Shown one piece after another: positions 33,191 through 44,178 of a DNA stretch of 64,000 bases (its first letter is position 1; the number at the start of each line of letters is the position of its first letter). Source of the DNA: Meghimatium bilineatum (Eukaryota > Mollusca > Gastropoda > Stylommatophora > Philomycidae); assembly GCA_034231615.1 (NCBI GenBank), contig CM067298.1, forward strand, positions 28,860,483-28,924,482, read 5' to 3'. A program made the position numbers and the translations under genes. The notes beneath the pieces were generated by a model. It was given only the letters and a program-made list of their open reading frames with translations, did no database searches and was not told where the DNA came from.

Positions 33191-34376
33191 ACCAAAACAA
33201 GGAACACATCGCATAGATAGATAGACAGACATACAGAGATAGATAGGATGTAACAGTAACAAGTGTAACAGTAACAGCTTGTTACCTAAAACATATAGTT
33301 GACTGTCTGTCTGGACAGACTAGTGTGACAGAAAGAAGATCTGAAGAGTCACAATAATTTGCGACGAGAGAAAATGCCTTTTAGAACTTACTGGAGTACT
33401 GGTGCTGAGACCAGGTCTAAATCTGTGTAATACTGCTCGACATCAATACGTTAACCACAACACTCCTTCACAAGAATATGAGGTTTATTTACACAAGTTG
33501 ATATACATCAATTAATAGCATCACTCATAAGAGAGGCATATAAACACTAGTCACAATTCCCAATCTAGTCTTATTCGAGTCCTACCTCAACTCTGCAGAC
33601 TAATCCTAAATTGTCTGCAAGTGGGCAATAATATAATAATCGCCGATTACGAATTACGCTAGCACATCCAGGAATTGTTTCACTCGGGTTATAAGCTAAG
33701 TCGTAGAGATTATACACCGACTGACTATCTGGCTCTGACTCTTCGCCTCTCCTGGGAGACCGAAAATTGACTATCTCAGCTGTGAGACTTAACTAGGACT
33801 TGTCTCTCCTGGGAGACAAGCACTGACTGTCTGAGACAAGCCTGTTAGAGATTTCTGACCGTGCGAAGCCTGACTCCGGGGACTACTCGGAGACTACCTC
33901 CTCAGGAGTGAAATGCGACCGCCCTGCTCGGCAGTTGATAATGCAATCCTTCTTCCTCCTCACTCCTAAGTTCCTCCAAACTTCCAGAAATTTCCAACCA
34001 ATCAAAAGCTTTCATTTCCCCAGAGGAATACCTCTGGCCAATCAGAAATTGATCCTTCTGGTTACAATAAGCCCACGTTGCCTCAGACCAACCAGAAAGC
34101 TTCTACCTAGTATGATTCCCGTCTGCCTATTATCTGACATGTTCTTAGGTAAACAAACGTTGCACTTGATCATAGCTTGATGCGTTCTTATAAAAACACA
34201 CGTTTGTGTTTTATCGTCGCTTGACACGTTCTTAGATAAACACACCTTTTCATTGTGTGCCACCAGCGTCCGTAGTGACAACATTTATACAAGAGCAAAA
34301 CATTCAATGTGTAACATTTCACGCCGTCCATCTCTGGCTATCTGTGAAGGGTTCCGCAACCAGATACTATCACAGA
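33191..34376. other. Unannotated, GC-richer in 33.7-34.1 kb
   Basis: CTCTCCTGGGAGAC occurs twice (about 33755 and 33802). TGACACGTTCTTAGATAAAC-type units repeat three times at 34137-34250. The class of this sequence is unknown and no gene was recognised. Confidence 0.35.
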
Positions 34377-34627
<251 letters not shown>

Positions 34628-35085
34628 AGTGAGACAACCATCATACTACAGCAAACCTCTAGTAACTGACATGAATATATGAGACAACCATCATACTACA
34701 TCAAACCTCTAGTAACTGACATGAATATATGAGACAACCATCATACTACATCAAACCTCTAGTAACTGACATGAATATATGAGACAACCATCATACTACA
34801 TCAAACACATGAATATATGAGACAACCATCATACTACAGCAAACCTCTAGTAACTGACATGAATATATGAGACAACCATCATACTACAGAAAACCTCTAG
34901 TAACTGACATGAATATATGAGACAACCATCATACTACATCAAACCTCTAGTAACTGGCATGCATATATAGTGAGACAACCATCATACTACATCAAACCTC
35001 TAGTAACTGACATGCATATATAGTGAGACAACCATCATACTATAGCAAACCTCTAGTAACTGATATGCATATATAGTGAGCCATT
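34628..35085 (+). repeat. Minisatellite, unit 50 bp, about nine copies
   Basis: The unit is TGAGACAACCATCATACTAC, then ATCAAACCTCTAGTAACTGA and CATGAATATA. One copy lacks an internal piece (near 34805). The last three have a GCATATATAG variant. It directly abuts the GATA run. Confidence 0.97.
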
Positions 35086-35139
35086 CTTCGTGTGGAACTC
35101 TCAGATATCTTGATCTATACAATTGTTATTTTACCTACT

Positions 35140-35480
35140 ATGAAGTCAAAGACTGTTTCAAAACATTGCACACCGCTGAGAGTTGAAACATTGCATACCG
35201 CTGAGAGTAGAAACATTGCACTGAAACATGTTATGAAGTCAAAGACTGTTTCAAAACATTGCACACCGCTGAGAGTTGAAACATTGCACACCGCTGAGAG
35301 TAGAAACATTGCACACTGCTGTGAGTTGAAACATTGCACACCGCTGAGAGTTTGAACTTTGCACACCGCTGAGAGTTGAAACTTTGCACACCGCTGAGAG
35401 TTGAAACATTACACACCACTGACAGTTAAAACATTGCATACCGCTGAGAGTTAAAACATTGCACACCGCTGAGAGTTGAA
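35140..35480 (+). repeat. Minisatellite, unit 25 bp, about 12 copies
   Basis: The unit is CATTGCACACCGCTGAGAGT plus TGAAA. A longer block starting ATGAAGTCAAAGACTGTTTC occurs twice (35140, 35232). CACCGCTGAGAGTT is also part of the family H dispersed repeat (38.4, 39.1 and 44.1 kb), the probable source. Confidence 0.95.
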
Positions 35481-37616
35481 AATTTCTATTACTCGCAATT
35501 TTCAGGATCAAAACAAAGAAATAATCCTGTATCATAATGACATATTAAAGGATAATACTGCTGTAAACCTGAATAACAATTGTACACACGCAGAACACAG
35601 GTTTTTTAAGTTGTTTCATTTGATGACAACTGACAGACTATCACTAAGGAGCTATGGGGTGTAAACACGAAAAACTATAAACAACAATTCAATAAAACCA
35701 ACGGCCATGACTACATGTTTACACTTACGTCATTGTCACCTTGAACTTCATATTGTTTACATGTCTGCGTTCTAGTGACTCTGTAGTAGTAACATTATTC
35801 TTACTGTTTTAATTGGTTGTTTTTTCACTGTTTGTTTTGTATTTTCTAGATAAAGACCTAACGGTTCGAAACGTTCAAAATGTTTTTGTATTTTCTCGTG
35901 TTTTAAATCCAAAGCCCCGTAGTGATAGTCTGTCAGTTGTCATCAAGTTAAGCTTTAAAAATCTGTGTTTTATGAAAGTGCTATTGTAATAACATAGTAT
36001 TGCGATTCATACACTGAGCTCCCAGAAGAATTCGAGTTACTTTGAAAGAGCACTTTGATTTCTAAAACATTGTCTTAAAACTGCCATGTCTTCGATTGCC
36101 ATTGCGTGGGAAAATATGTGTCGAAAGAAGTGTTGAAGTCCTGTTATACCGATTACGGGCAGTCAGGGGAATTGGGTAGCATCTCTCTCTATCCATTAGT
36201 CCAGATAGTTGAACTCGTGACCAGATTCCAATGTTGAGTAACGTGTAATACATTAGTCTAACGTACTCAAGGCTCGCCAGCTATCTTCATAAGTAAATCG
36301 TCGACATTTTGTACCTGTCTACTCTATGTGAGTATATTTAACTGTAAGAAATTACAACTACTCTCTCATTCCTCGAATATATATCTGCGGTTACATTCAT
36401 TGTCAACATATTTCGGATTACCCCTATTTCTATTTAAGTCTCTCCATCAGTATTTTAACACATTGAAAAGAAAATTTACAACTGCCTTCATTATGCTCAC
36501 ACCATCCACGTCAAATCTATAACCGCTTTAACGATAACTTTCGTCGCTGTTATCTTTTATATATGTATCCCTCTTCTTTATCTCTTGTTCTGTATTAAAT
36601 TCAATGATCATACTACAACATCAATATTTCCACTTCAACCAAAACCTGGATCGTTTTCGGGTCAGGCGACTGTATTGTCAAGCACCGGATTAGCTACTTC
36701 CCGGTTAGACATGATAAGGGCGACGCCATGGTCATAGATAATACAGCGCCGCATACTTAAATGTAAGCCAGTAGATAGAGGGAGGAGGTATTTTTAACAT
36801 TCAAACCCGCCGCTCTCCCTTTCTTTTAAAAGGAATGTTTTACAGTTAACAGTAAGAAAAAAGTACAACAACGTGGTACCCCCACCCCCAGGAGTGTGTC
36901 CCCACTCTGTTGCCCATTTTACTAAAAAATGAATCATTAAAAATATAAACATGTTCTAATCGCAGTTTTCAATGTAGAACAAATATACAGAATTGACTTT
37001 TGTCATCCATAAAATGTGGACTTTATTCTTTCATTCTGTTTGTATTTTGCGATTTCTCCTCCCCCTACGTTTACACCTTTCCTTTTTCTACTGTTATTGT
37101 GGACTTTGTCCATAATCTGTATTCGACTGACAATTATGTTAAAAGTCATTAGTTCTAGCTTTGAGTTCAGCTCTACTCAATAACACATTTCAAATAAGTA
37201 GATTTTTCTTTTATTATACTCGTTATGTTGCTTCTCTACTCTTTCGTTTGATCTTGTACTTGTATTCTGTCTTCTTTTTCTTTCATCTTCTCTCCTTTAT
37301 TTTCTGCTTTTGCTCCTCTCTTCCTATCACACTATTTCTCTTTTTCGATATCCATTTCTTATTGTTTGTTTTTGTCCGAGGAAGATATTTTAGTCGAAAC
37401 ATCGTCTGTCTTTGTTAATGTTATTAGTGTGGTATGTACTTTGTTATTGGCAACACTCCTTAAATATTTCTATTTATACTAATTTTTGCATGTGTTTCCC
37501 CGGTCCTCACATTTCTAGGGGTTTAGGTTGTTTCAAGACACTGAAGTTTTGGGGTTTTTTTTAATTATTGAAACGTCGTTTCTGTACAATTGGTCAACAT
37601 TTAATATTCAACCAAT
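35481..37616. other. Unannotated stretch
   Basis: Recurrent-motif sites at about 35866 (GGTTCGAAACGTTC) and 37379 (GAGGAAGATATTTTAGTCGA). T/C-rich sequence at 37200-37370. Nothing supports a gene. Confidence 0.4.
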
Positions 37617-37910
37617 TAGCAAATGCGATTGTGTTTGTGGGTTTCACCAATGGCTGACTAGACAAACCAACCATGCAACAGAAAACCTTAGTAGATGACA
37701 TGCCTTTATATTGAAGTTATCTTCTTATAGAAGCTTTATGAGACTAACGGGAATTGAACCTGAACGGACTGGTTCAATTTCCGTTAGTCTCAAGAATTTA
37801 AAAAAAAAATTTCCTATGGCTTCCTACTTAAAATGTACTTGTAGAAGCTTTATGGCACCTCATCTATACAATCCCGTAGTCGTAACCTTCGATAACAGTT
37901 ACCATGTTGT
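37617..37910 (+). repeat. Dispersed repeat interrupted by a nested insertion
   Basis: CAGAAAACCTTAGTAGATGAC, GAAGCTTTATGGCACCTCAT and CTATACAAT match 39571-39710, which lacks about 114 bp present here. The extra piece is a separate insertion (next entry). Confidence 0.8.
37741..37841 (+). mobile_element. 101-bp insertion with 13-bp target duplication
   Basis: TAGAAGCTTTATG is repeated exactly at 37728-37740 and 37842-37854, and a paralogous empty site exists near 39676. The first 50 bp can form a hairpin. GAGACTAACGGGAATTGAAC (its first bases lie in the duplication) is complementary, with one mismatch, to GTTCAATTTCCGTTAGTCTC. An A run follows the hairpin. A 13-bp duplication of variable-looking sequence fits LINE-mediated retroposition. 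The source is unknown. Confidence 0.82.
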
Positions 37911-37922
37911 TCCGACAGGCCG

Positions 37923-38200
37923 ATGTTGTGCTTGAACTGGTTACGGGCACGGCGTGGGTGGGCGGAACAACAAAGAAACTTGTCGCAAGGGCCAAAGTTG
38001 TGCCCTGATGTTGACGTCTGTTTCGCGGCATTGGACTCGAAACACCATCGAGTCGAATGGCTGCTGGAACAGAGGGCGGAGCACTTAAGGGTATGCCACA
38101 CGTGCTGTGAGGCCAGTTTTCTAATCAAGAGAATGTTCAACATTAAACTGCTATTTGACCTTTTACCATATATTTTTTTGCAACATGTTTGTTGACCATA
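37923..38200 (+). other. GC-richer unassigned 90-codon frame
   Basis: Base composition is clearly higher than the surroundings. The plus-strand frame reads through charged and Cys-containing sequence (RVEWLLEQRAEHLRVCHTCC). I recognise no domain. The minus strand is also open (127 codons). It is probably part of a transposable element, as an RNase H relic lies 370 bp downstream. Confidence 0.2.
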
Positions 38201-38439
38201 TAAGATACAGTCTTCCTGCATTCTCCTAGTCATCTATCGCGAAATTGTCTACTTCCTCCCTCAATTGTCTTCTTCCTTTTACTGCATTCTCCTCTTCATC
38301 TATAACGAAGTTGTCAGCTCCCCCCCCCCCTCCGTTTTACCAAAATCACATCTACAGCCCTATTCATATGAATGTATATTCTTGTGTGTTTGTTGTTATT
38401 GCACTGATCACCAGATGTTACACACGATTAGCTTTTACT

Positions 38440-38520
38440 TCCAAAGTGCAATGTGATGGTCTATCTAGATCTGTATTTCATACCTAGAAGACTAACTTCC
38501 AGCAGTATATAATTTTATTT
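38440..38520 (+). repeat. Family H dispersed repeat, single copy
   Basis: GATCTGTATTTCATACCTAG, then AAGACTAACTTCCAGCAGTA, matching the 39055-39255 copies. Confidence 0.7.
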
Positions 38521-38569
38521 TTGCAGTAACTAAAGCTTTGAAATGAGCGTGCTCGCAGACTATCTTCTA

Positions 38570-39050
38570 CATGCCTGCATACTCAGTGACTCGATGAGCA
38601 TGATTGTGAAAGTTCAGGCGGGGTACATTCGGGAATCGTGGTTGGGTGCAGTGAAGAATTCCTTTGTGCGTAAAGTGGCTTTCATTTTTGTGCTGTGACA
38701 TGGGGGAATTCGGGGTAATGAGAGAGCAGATAGGTTGGTCACACAAGCTGCTACTACGGCTTTTGGTGGAGCGATGGATCGAGCAGACATTTTAAACGCC
38801 CTACGGGAAAACGCACGAACAAATGACTATAAGTGACGATGACACTTGTTCCATGACTAGAATAAGGAAGCTTGGTTTGAAATGTGGTGTCGCTAGAAAG
38901 GAGCAATTTGATGGGCGAGAAAGAATGATGGTCAATCAACAGCGTACTGGAACCGTCAATCAAGGTGTAATGACGGATACACTCAAGGAGAGATCTAATC
39001 ATCTATGGACTTGTCCGGAGTGCAGTGATGATGATCCAATGACTAACTAA
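38570..39050 (+). pseudogene. LINE RNase H domain and C-terminus, relic
   Basis: ILSDSMSMIVKVQAGYIRES contains the DS motif of an RNase H-like domain (Asp at 38588-38590). FIFVL, stop, HGGIRGNERADRL then gives the last active-site Asp (38729-38731), with a TGA replacing a residue before HGG. MDRADILNALREN follows. After a frameshift near 38820 comes RKLGLKCGVARKEQF, RMMVNQQRTGTV, and the terminal HLWTCPECSDDDP. Order and motifs match the RNase H-bearing LINE polyproteins. Upstream RT is missing. One stop and one frameshift make it dead. Confidence 0.87.
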
Positions 39051-39054
39051 CTAA

Positions 39055-39255
39055 CTAGTATATAATGGGGTGGTTCTCCAGAGCTGTATTTCATACACAG
39101 AAGACTAGCTCCCAGCGGTATACAATGGAATGATTTCACAAGAGTTTTATTTCATACACATAAGACTAGCTCCCAGTGCTAATACAATGGAGTGGTTTCT
39201 CAAGAGCTGTATTTTATACTTAGAATACTAACTCCCAGCGGCATGCAATGCATTG
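39055..39255 (+). repeat. Family H repeat, three tandem copies
   Basis: GAGTGGTTTCTCAAGAGCTG, TATTTCATACACAGAAGACT and AGCTCCCAGCGGTATACAAT recur with a period of about 65 bp. It directly follows the RNase H relic. Confidence 0.9.
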
Positions 39256-39570
39256 TGAAGTCTCGTACTCAGAGGGGTAAATCTAAGGGTTATTTGTGGC
39301 TTTCCTACCTTTCCGTAACATGCAGTTGAAGGCATAGGCTTCAGCTCCCTGCCAAGCATACCTTGAAGCATACCAGTAATGTCAGGTGTCTGTAGAAACC
39401 TAGCTCTTGGCCATGTTCACTGGTATGGGTGGAGTAGTTTAACTATGCATAACCCACCTTCCGGCGGGGAGGGGGAACTCTCTAATTATGCGTAGGAAGA
39501 TGTTTACTTAATTCTAGACTCTTCCGTAGAATTTTTTTGTATTTATAATGATTTCTACAATAGTAAAAAC
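39256..39570. other. Unannotated stretch
   Basis: GC-richer around 39330-39480. AAGCATACC is duplicated. No gene recognised. Confidence 0.35.
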
Positions 39571-39710
39571 TTATGCGATTGAGTCTGTTAGACTCATCAA
39601 TAGCCCATTAGACAAACCACCCATACAACAGAAAACCATAGTAGATGACATACCGTTACATTGACGTTTTCTTATGGAAGCTTTGTAGCATGGCATCTAT
39701 ACAATTATAG
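39571..39710 (+). repeat. Paralog of 37617-37910 without the nested insertion
   Basis: CAGAAAACCATAGTAGATGAC, GGAAGCTTTGTAGCATGGCA and TCTATACAAT. It carries the empty target site for the 37.74-kb insertion. Confidence 0.8.
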
Positions 39711-40064
39711 CCCCCCCCCCTTTTAGTAGAAGGCTCCTACAATAGGCAATGGTAAAAAAAAACCCCACACAAGCACTACTTTTTTTCTACTGTAGGGGGT
39801 ACAGCTGTACAGCCTGTGCTCAATTTCGGCAGTAATCAATTAAATATTAGTCCCATAGTGTGCCCTGTTGTAACGCCACAATGATGTGAAGAAAATTGCC
39901 TTCTTCATTGTGACAGACGATCCCAAACAAAGTTGTAGCAGTTGGAGTTAGGCGGCGATGAGTCTTCTCCTGAATAATAAGGTATGACTAATATGAATTG
40001 TGAATAATAATGGTAAACACAGCACGGAAGAGACTGACCACTCCACATAATAGTTGCTGCGGCG

Positions 40065-40128
40065 TAGTACATGAAGAATTATCTTCAACCCAGACAGCAG
40101 GTTGCTGCCATGGGACTTACCTTTACTT
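40065..40128 (+). repeat. Left direct repeat flanking a LINE relic
   Basis: TAGTACATGAAGAATTAT, CCCAGACAGCAGGTTGCT and CCATGGGACTTACCTTTAC match 40787-40850 with about five differences over 64 bp. Confidence 0.85.
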
Positions 40129-40786
40129 AGTTCATTCATTCATTTTCCTTTTGCGCCGAAGTTAGCGCAAAGGGCAAAGATCAGATCTCTCCAATTCTAT
40201 CTGTCGAAACCTATTCTGTGTAGTTCTTGAATAGTATGAATATTGATTGTTTTACTTTCTCTAAGTATTGCTCTTCTGAGTTGTTTCAATAGGTCTACCA
40301 CTGCCTCTTTTGCCTGTATGTATCAATTCAAGAGATTGGTGGTATATTCTGTTGATGTCTGCGCGTAGGACATACCCGATGTAGGACCAACGACGTTTTC
40401 TAATAGCATCTGTGATGAAGTGTTGATGTGTCTCTTCTCTGACTTTATCATTCGATTTGAATTCACTACAATGGGTGTTAGTAATCCTACGAAAATATTT
40501 GTTCTCGAAACTCAATAATTTCTTTTCTGAAGATAAAGAGCTTTTCCAGCTCTCACATCCATATGATAGCACAAGAATAACGCAGGAATTAAATAAGCGC
40601 ATTTTCGTGCGTTTGCTGCCTGACTGTGACATCAAGATATTAGACAGTCAGTTAAAGGCACTTGATGCTAGTGCAATGCGAGTTGTAATTTCTGTCATGA
40701 CATCACCATCGAATGTTAATTTGCTTCCTAGATAGGAAAATTTGTGTACTTTTTCAAGTTGTTGCCCATTTAAAGTACATTATACT
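40129..40786 (-). pseudogene. LINE reverse-transcriptase C-terminal relic
   Basis: On the minus strand the order is KFSYLGSKLTFDGDVMTEI (post-catalytic region), TTRIALASSAFN, a stop, LSNILMSQSGSK, MRLFNSCVILVLSYGCESW (LYGCESW form), SSEKKLLSFENKYFRRI, RKRRWSYIGYVLRADINRI (LGHVLR form) and GKRGSGRPIETT. After a frameshift comes NWRDLIFALCANFGAKGK. The 3' end is an AATGAATGAATGAAC tail. The catalytic core is missing, so this is a 5'-truncated copy. The longest intact piece is 40261-40635. It is flanked by 64-bp direct repeats. Confidence 0.9.
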
Positions 40787-40852
40787 TAGTACATGAAGAA
40801 TTATGTTCATCCCAGACAGCAGGTTGCTACCATGGGACCTGCCTTTACCATT
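40787..40852 (+). repeat. Right direct repeat flanking a LINE relic
   Basis: Second copy of the 64-bp sequence at 40065-40128. Confidence 0.85.
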
Positions 40853-40894
40853 CCTTTAATATGAATAGAGATCTATGAAAATTTAAAGGTACAA

Positions 40895-40985
40895 TTAAGG
40901 AGGAGAACAAGATTCGAACCTCGTCCAGCTATGTAGCATCTTCGCATCACGTTGAAAGATGCGCGTTCACTAATTTAGTTTTACT
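40895..40985 (-). repeat. tRNA-derived SINE-like head
   Basis: On the minus strand AAATTAGTGAACGCGCATC fits an A-box region and GAGGTTCGAATCTTG is a perfect B box about 45 bp later. Confidence 0.6.
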
Positions 40986-41102
40986 TGAATAACATGTATA
41001 GCTGAGAAACTATTGTCTATAGTCGATATTCGGTATATATTTCATAGTTGCAAAAAATACGCATTCAGACAACTTGGTTCTAATGATATTTTTATATTTT
41101 AT

Positions 41103-41367
41103 GGTAATAAAGTTTTGCTAATTATACGAAACAGATATAGGCACACGAACAAATCGACGTTTCGACCGAAAGGCCTTTATAAAGGATCACAAACACATAT
41201 AAATCAAAAACAACAAGTAGGGAACGCAAGTAGTGTCGTCCCTACTTGTTGTTTTTGATTTATATGTGTTTATTTGTGATCATTGATAAAGGCCTTTCGG
41301 TCGAAACGTCGATTTGTGTGTGTGTGTGCCTATGCGTGTTTAGTACAATTAGCAAAACTTCATTACC
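41103..41367. mobile_element. Foldback element F1, 265-bp palindrome
   Basis: Arms of about 125 bp are complementary around 41235. Left: AGTTTTGCTAATTATAC, AATCGACGTTTCGACCGAAA, GGCCTTTATAAAGGATCACA, AACAACAAGTAGGGA. Right: their complements in reverse order, ending AGCAAAACTTCATTACC. The loop is about 17 bp. Arm identity is high. No coding capacity. A second complete copy is at 47607-47743. Confidence 0.9.
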
Positions 41368-41374
41368 TTGTTTG

Positions 41375-41580
41375 AAGCTTCACCTATTAGAAAGACAACT
41401 AATGGAAGGCAGAGCACCTGGGTCGAGGAGAAAAGGCAGACCAAGAAGACGATGGGCTGACGACATTATAGATCACATGAATACGTCGTTGAAAAATGCT
41501 AGCCGCATGACCCAAGAAAGAGAAGGGTTCAATGAGTTCATTGGGAAGACAACGTTCTCGAGAGAAAACGTCACAAGATA
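41375..41580 (+). pseudogene. LINE RT extreme C-terminus, fragment
   Basis: LLERQLMEGRAPGSRRKGRP, RRRWADDI, MTQEREGFNEFIGKTTFSRE and NVT match the C-terminal end of non-LTR RT proteins (GRPRRRW, QDREEF-FIGKTTFW). The frame at 41246-41722 joins this to the foldback upstream. The same tail occurs at 43306-43460 and 54993-55031. Confidence 0.8.
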
Positions 41581-42004
41581 TATCATTCAATTTCAGGAAG
41601 ACTTGCACACGTCCACCAAGGTAATGCATCTCACGCGACGTGGGATTGCAATATCTAACAATAAGGTTCTTCACTGGACAATAGATCACGTAGGTCCACG
41701 TGTGGTCAAGGTTTCATTATAACTATCAATGTAACCATATAGTCGTGTCACGTATTTGTTTATATAAGTGATTTCATCTTAGGCAAGTGACACTTCTCGG
41801 TATAGCGTCTCTTTGTTTGCTTTACAACATGTTGATACCTGCAGCAGACGTGTCATAATCCTGCTGATCTCGCATTCAATGTGAGCATTCAATAACTTTA
41901 GTGATTCAATCTTTCGATCTCTCTTTCTCTTGTATTGGCTTAAATAAATAAATATATACTTCAAACATATATCCGCATCTGCAAAATAGACTTCCTACTG
42001 ACAG
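41581..42004. other. Unannotated stretch
   Basis: The open frame of the LINE fragment runs on to 41722 without recognisable sequence. No other feature. Confidence 0.35.
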
Positions 42005-42120
42005 TACCTTGTCACATTGTAAATATGTACTTACTGCACAAAACTGATGTCCAACAGGTAACGCATGAAACAAGGTAAAACTAAGCTTTTACAAAACTTT
42101 ATTACCTTGTTTCAAGCTTT
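42005..42120 (+). repeat. Partial foldback family F1 copy
   Basis: TATGTACTTACTGCACAAAA and CAACAGGTAA match 18.2 kb. GCATGAAACAAGGTAA (42063-42078) pairs with TTACCTTGTTTCAAGC (42102-42117). ACAAAACTTTATTACC resembles the foldback end at 41352. Confidence 0.7.
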
Positions 42121-42214
42121 ACTTGTCACTATTTTATGAAATATTATGTTATATTTGTCTAAGAATGACATTTGAACCCCTTAAATTCACTCTTTATTTG
42201 TGGTCTTGCCTGGA

Positions 42215-42300
42215 CATACCAGGGTCGAATACCGCAGCTGAGGGACACACATGTTCTAATCACTCTGATCATGACGTAACTCTACTATGTGACATGTAGT
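42215..42300 (-). repeat. tRNA-like SINE head, weak
   Basis: On the minus strand GCGGTATTCGACCCTGG approximates a B box and TCAGAGTGATTAGAACATG an A-box region. Confidence 0.4.
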
Positions 42301-42589
42301 TTGTTCACAACATTAGTCAGATCTTTTATTTCCAGACAAGATTAGAATGCCGTTCTGACAGGCTTGTGGCTGTATTCCGGGTTACATATTTCTCAATATT
42401 TGTTCAGTTTTTCTGTATGTGATTCCAGTATATAAAAAAAGCGAATATTACTGTATGTTTTCCTATTAGAGTGTTATAGTGAGAGTAGTGTGGCTGTGAT
42501 AAAGACTGCATGTCATTGCTGTCGTCACGACATGCTCAAGTTAGTATTTTTAAAGTGTTTCCTACGACATTACAAAAAATGCAGTCGCT

Positions 42590-42850
42590 TACTGGAGTTA
42601 AGCTTTAGGCCTCATAGTCGCTTACTGGGAGTTAAACATTAGTCCTGACAGTCACTTACTGACAGTTAAACTCTAGGTCTCACAGTCGTTTACTGGGAGC
42701 TAAACTCTAGGTCTCACAGTAGTTTACTGGGAGCTAATCTCACGGTCGCTTACTTGGAGTTAAACTCTAGGCCTCACATTCGTTTACTGAGAGCTAAACT
42801 CTAGGCCTGACAGACGCTTACTGGGAGCTAAACTCTAGGCCTGACAGTTG
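42590..42850 (+). repeat. Minisatellite, unit about 38 bp, about seven copies
   Basis: CACAGTCGTTTACTGGGAGC, then TAAACTCTAGGTCT. Units differ at CTC/GAC and GTC/ACG sites. One unit is shortened near 42735. Confidence 0.95.
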
Positions 42851-43084
42851 TGAAACGTATATAAGCATCCAGGATTTATTATTAAAGAAAGGTCATAATG
42901 CGCCAAAGGTGATTCGAACTGGTTCACTCGCTGTTTGCTGTTTTATGATTTTTTTCTTTTATAGTTTAATTATCCAGCAGTGAAGACATTACGGGAAGAA
43001 TTTGGACAGATAATCAGTTTTCTAATACAATTTCCTATTTTTCAATGTCACTACAAATAACTTCAATAGTTGCTTGCAAAGTAT

Positions 43085-43225
43085 GATCATTAGCACAAAT
43101 GAAACTTCGACAAAGCGCATAACTGTTCTCTGGACAACATCCTGTTGTTGGTTATCGTGTATGACCATCTTGGACTGCAAGACAGATCTAGTGGAAATTT
43201 GAGAACGAAAGCTAACAATAAGAGA
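43085..43225 (+). mobile_element. Family A retroposon, long subtype, diverged
   Basis: ACTTCGACAAAGCGCATAAC, TGTTCTCTGGACAACATCCT, GACAGATCTAGTGGAAATTT and GAGAACGAAAGC correspond in order to the 25.95-kb copy. Confidence 0.7.
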
Positions 43226-43305
43226 TAAAACCATTCTAATCATATTAAAAAAGATAAATCTATCGTTACTATTGTCTGAACTAGACAAGGATTTTAAGTT
43301 GGTAA

Positions 43306-43460
43306 CGGAAAGAACGCCGACCAAGACGCCTTTGGACAAAAGACTTTTAAGAATGTCTGCGCATGTCACTGGAAGATGCAGGGCAACTTGCTCAAGACCG
43401 CGGAGAATTCAAGAGATCCATAGGAAAGACTACGTTCTGGAAAGAATATGTCACTTGATG
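43306..43460 (+). pseudogene. LINE RT extreme C-terminus, fragment
   Basis: RKERRPRRLWTKDF, stop, ECLRMSLEDAGQLAQDRGEF, then KRSIGKTTFWKEYVT and a natural stop. Same lineage as the 41.4- and 55.0-kb fragments. One premature TAA at the seventeenth codon or so. Confidence 0.82.
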
Positions 43461-44051
43461 AACGGGAAGAAAGGGAGGGGAGGGGGACGGAAAATAGTGA
43501 CAGTTTGATCTATCAGACATGTCGTGAGGGGCAATTATAATGGTTGGACGTGAGGTTTGCAAACCTACAAAATAAAGACAAAGTGAGCCACAATACTTGC
43601 GTATTGGTTGTGTCTGGCTGAGAAGCGTGAAATCGCAGCCGGTAAGACAAGACATGAACATTATCCAGATGACACCTTGTTAACGCTTTCAGGGCGATCT
43701 CAGAATAAGAGAAAATTAGAGTTTTATTGTTTATGGTTTTGTTAAATAGTTTGTTTTGACCAGCTCTGGGTGTGGTGGTACAGAAGATCCCCCCCCCCCC
43801 AATAGTCTCATTTTGTGTTCATTCTTAACTGTGGCATGCTAAAAGAATGTGCGACAGGCAGTGGAAAGCGATGTACTATCACGGTTTACATTTTGTCAGC
43901 GATATTTGCATCTTTAGGCCTGACACAATCTTCTTCATCATAAATTCTGGGTCCCTTTGATTCTCTATACTCAATGGGATAAGCAATATCATCTACCAAA
44001 ACCTACGGAATCACTTTTTACATGTATCCACGGCATCTGAGTAGGAGACTT
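43461..44051. other. Unannotated stretch
   Basis: C run at 43791-43800. No gene. Confidence 0.35.
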
Positions 44052-44178
44052 GTTAAAGCATTGAACACCGCTGAGAGTTAGTCTTATGTGCATGAAATAA
44101 AGTTCTGATGGAGAAACCACACGATGGAGAGTTAGTCTGATGTGTATGAAATAAAGTTCTGATGGAGAAACCACGAGA
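44052..44178 (-). repeat. Family H repeat, two tandem copies
   Basis: On the minus strand GTGGTTTCTCCATCAGAACT, TTATTTCATACACATCAGAC and TAACTCTC repeat twice. CACCGCTGAGAGTT at 44069 on the plus strand links it to the 35.1-kb array. Confidence 0.85.

Noticed and set aside
37850-38233. 127-codon minus-strand frame
   Set aside because: Lies opposite an equally open plus-strand frame in a GC-richer patch. Neither has a recognisable domain.
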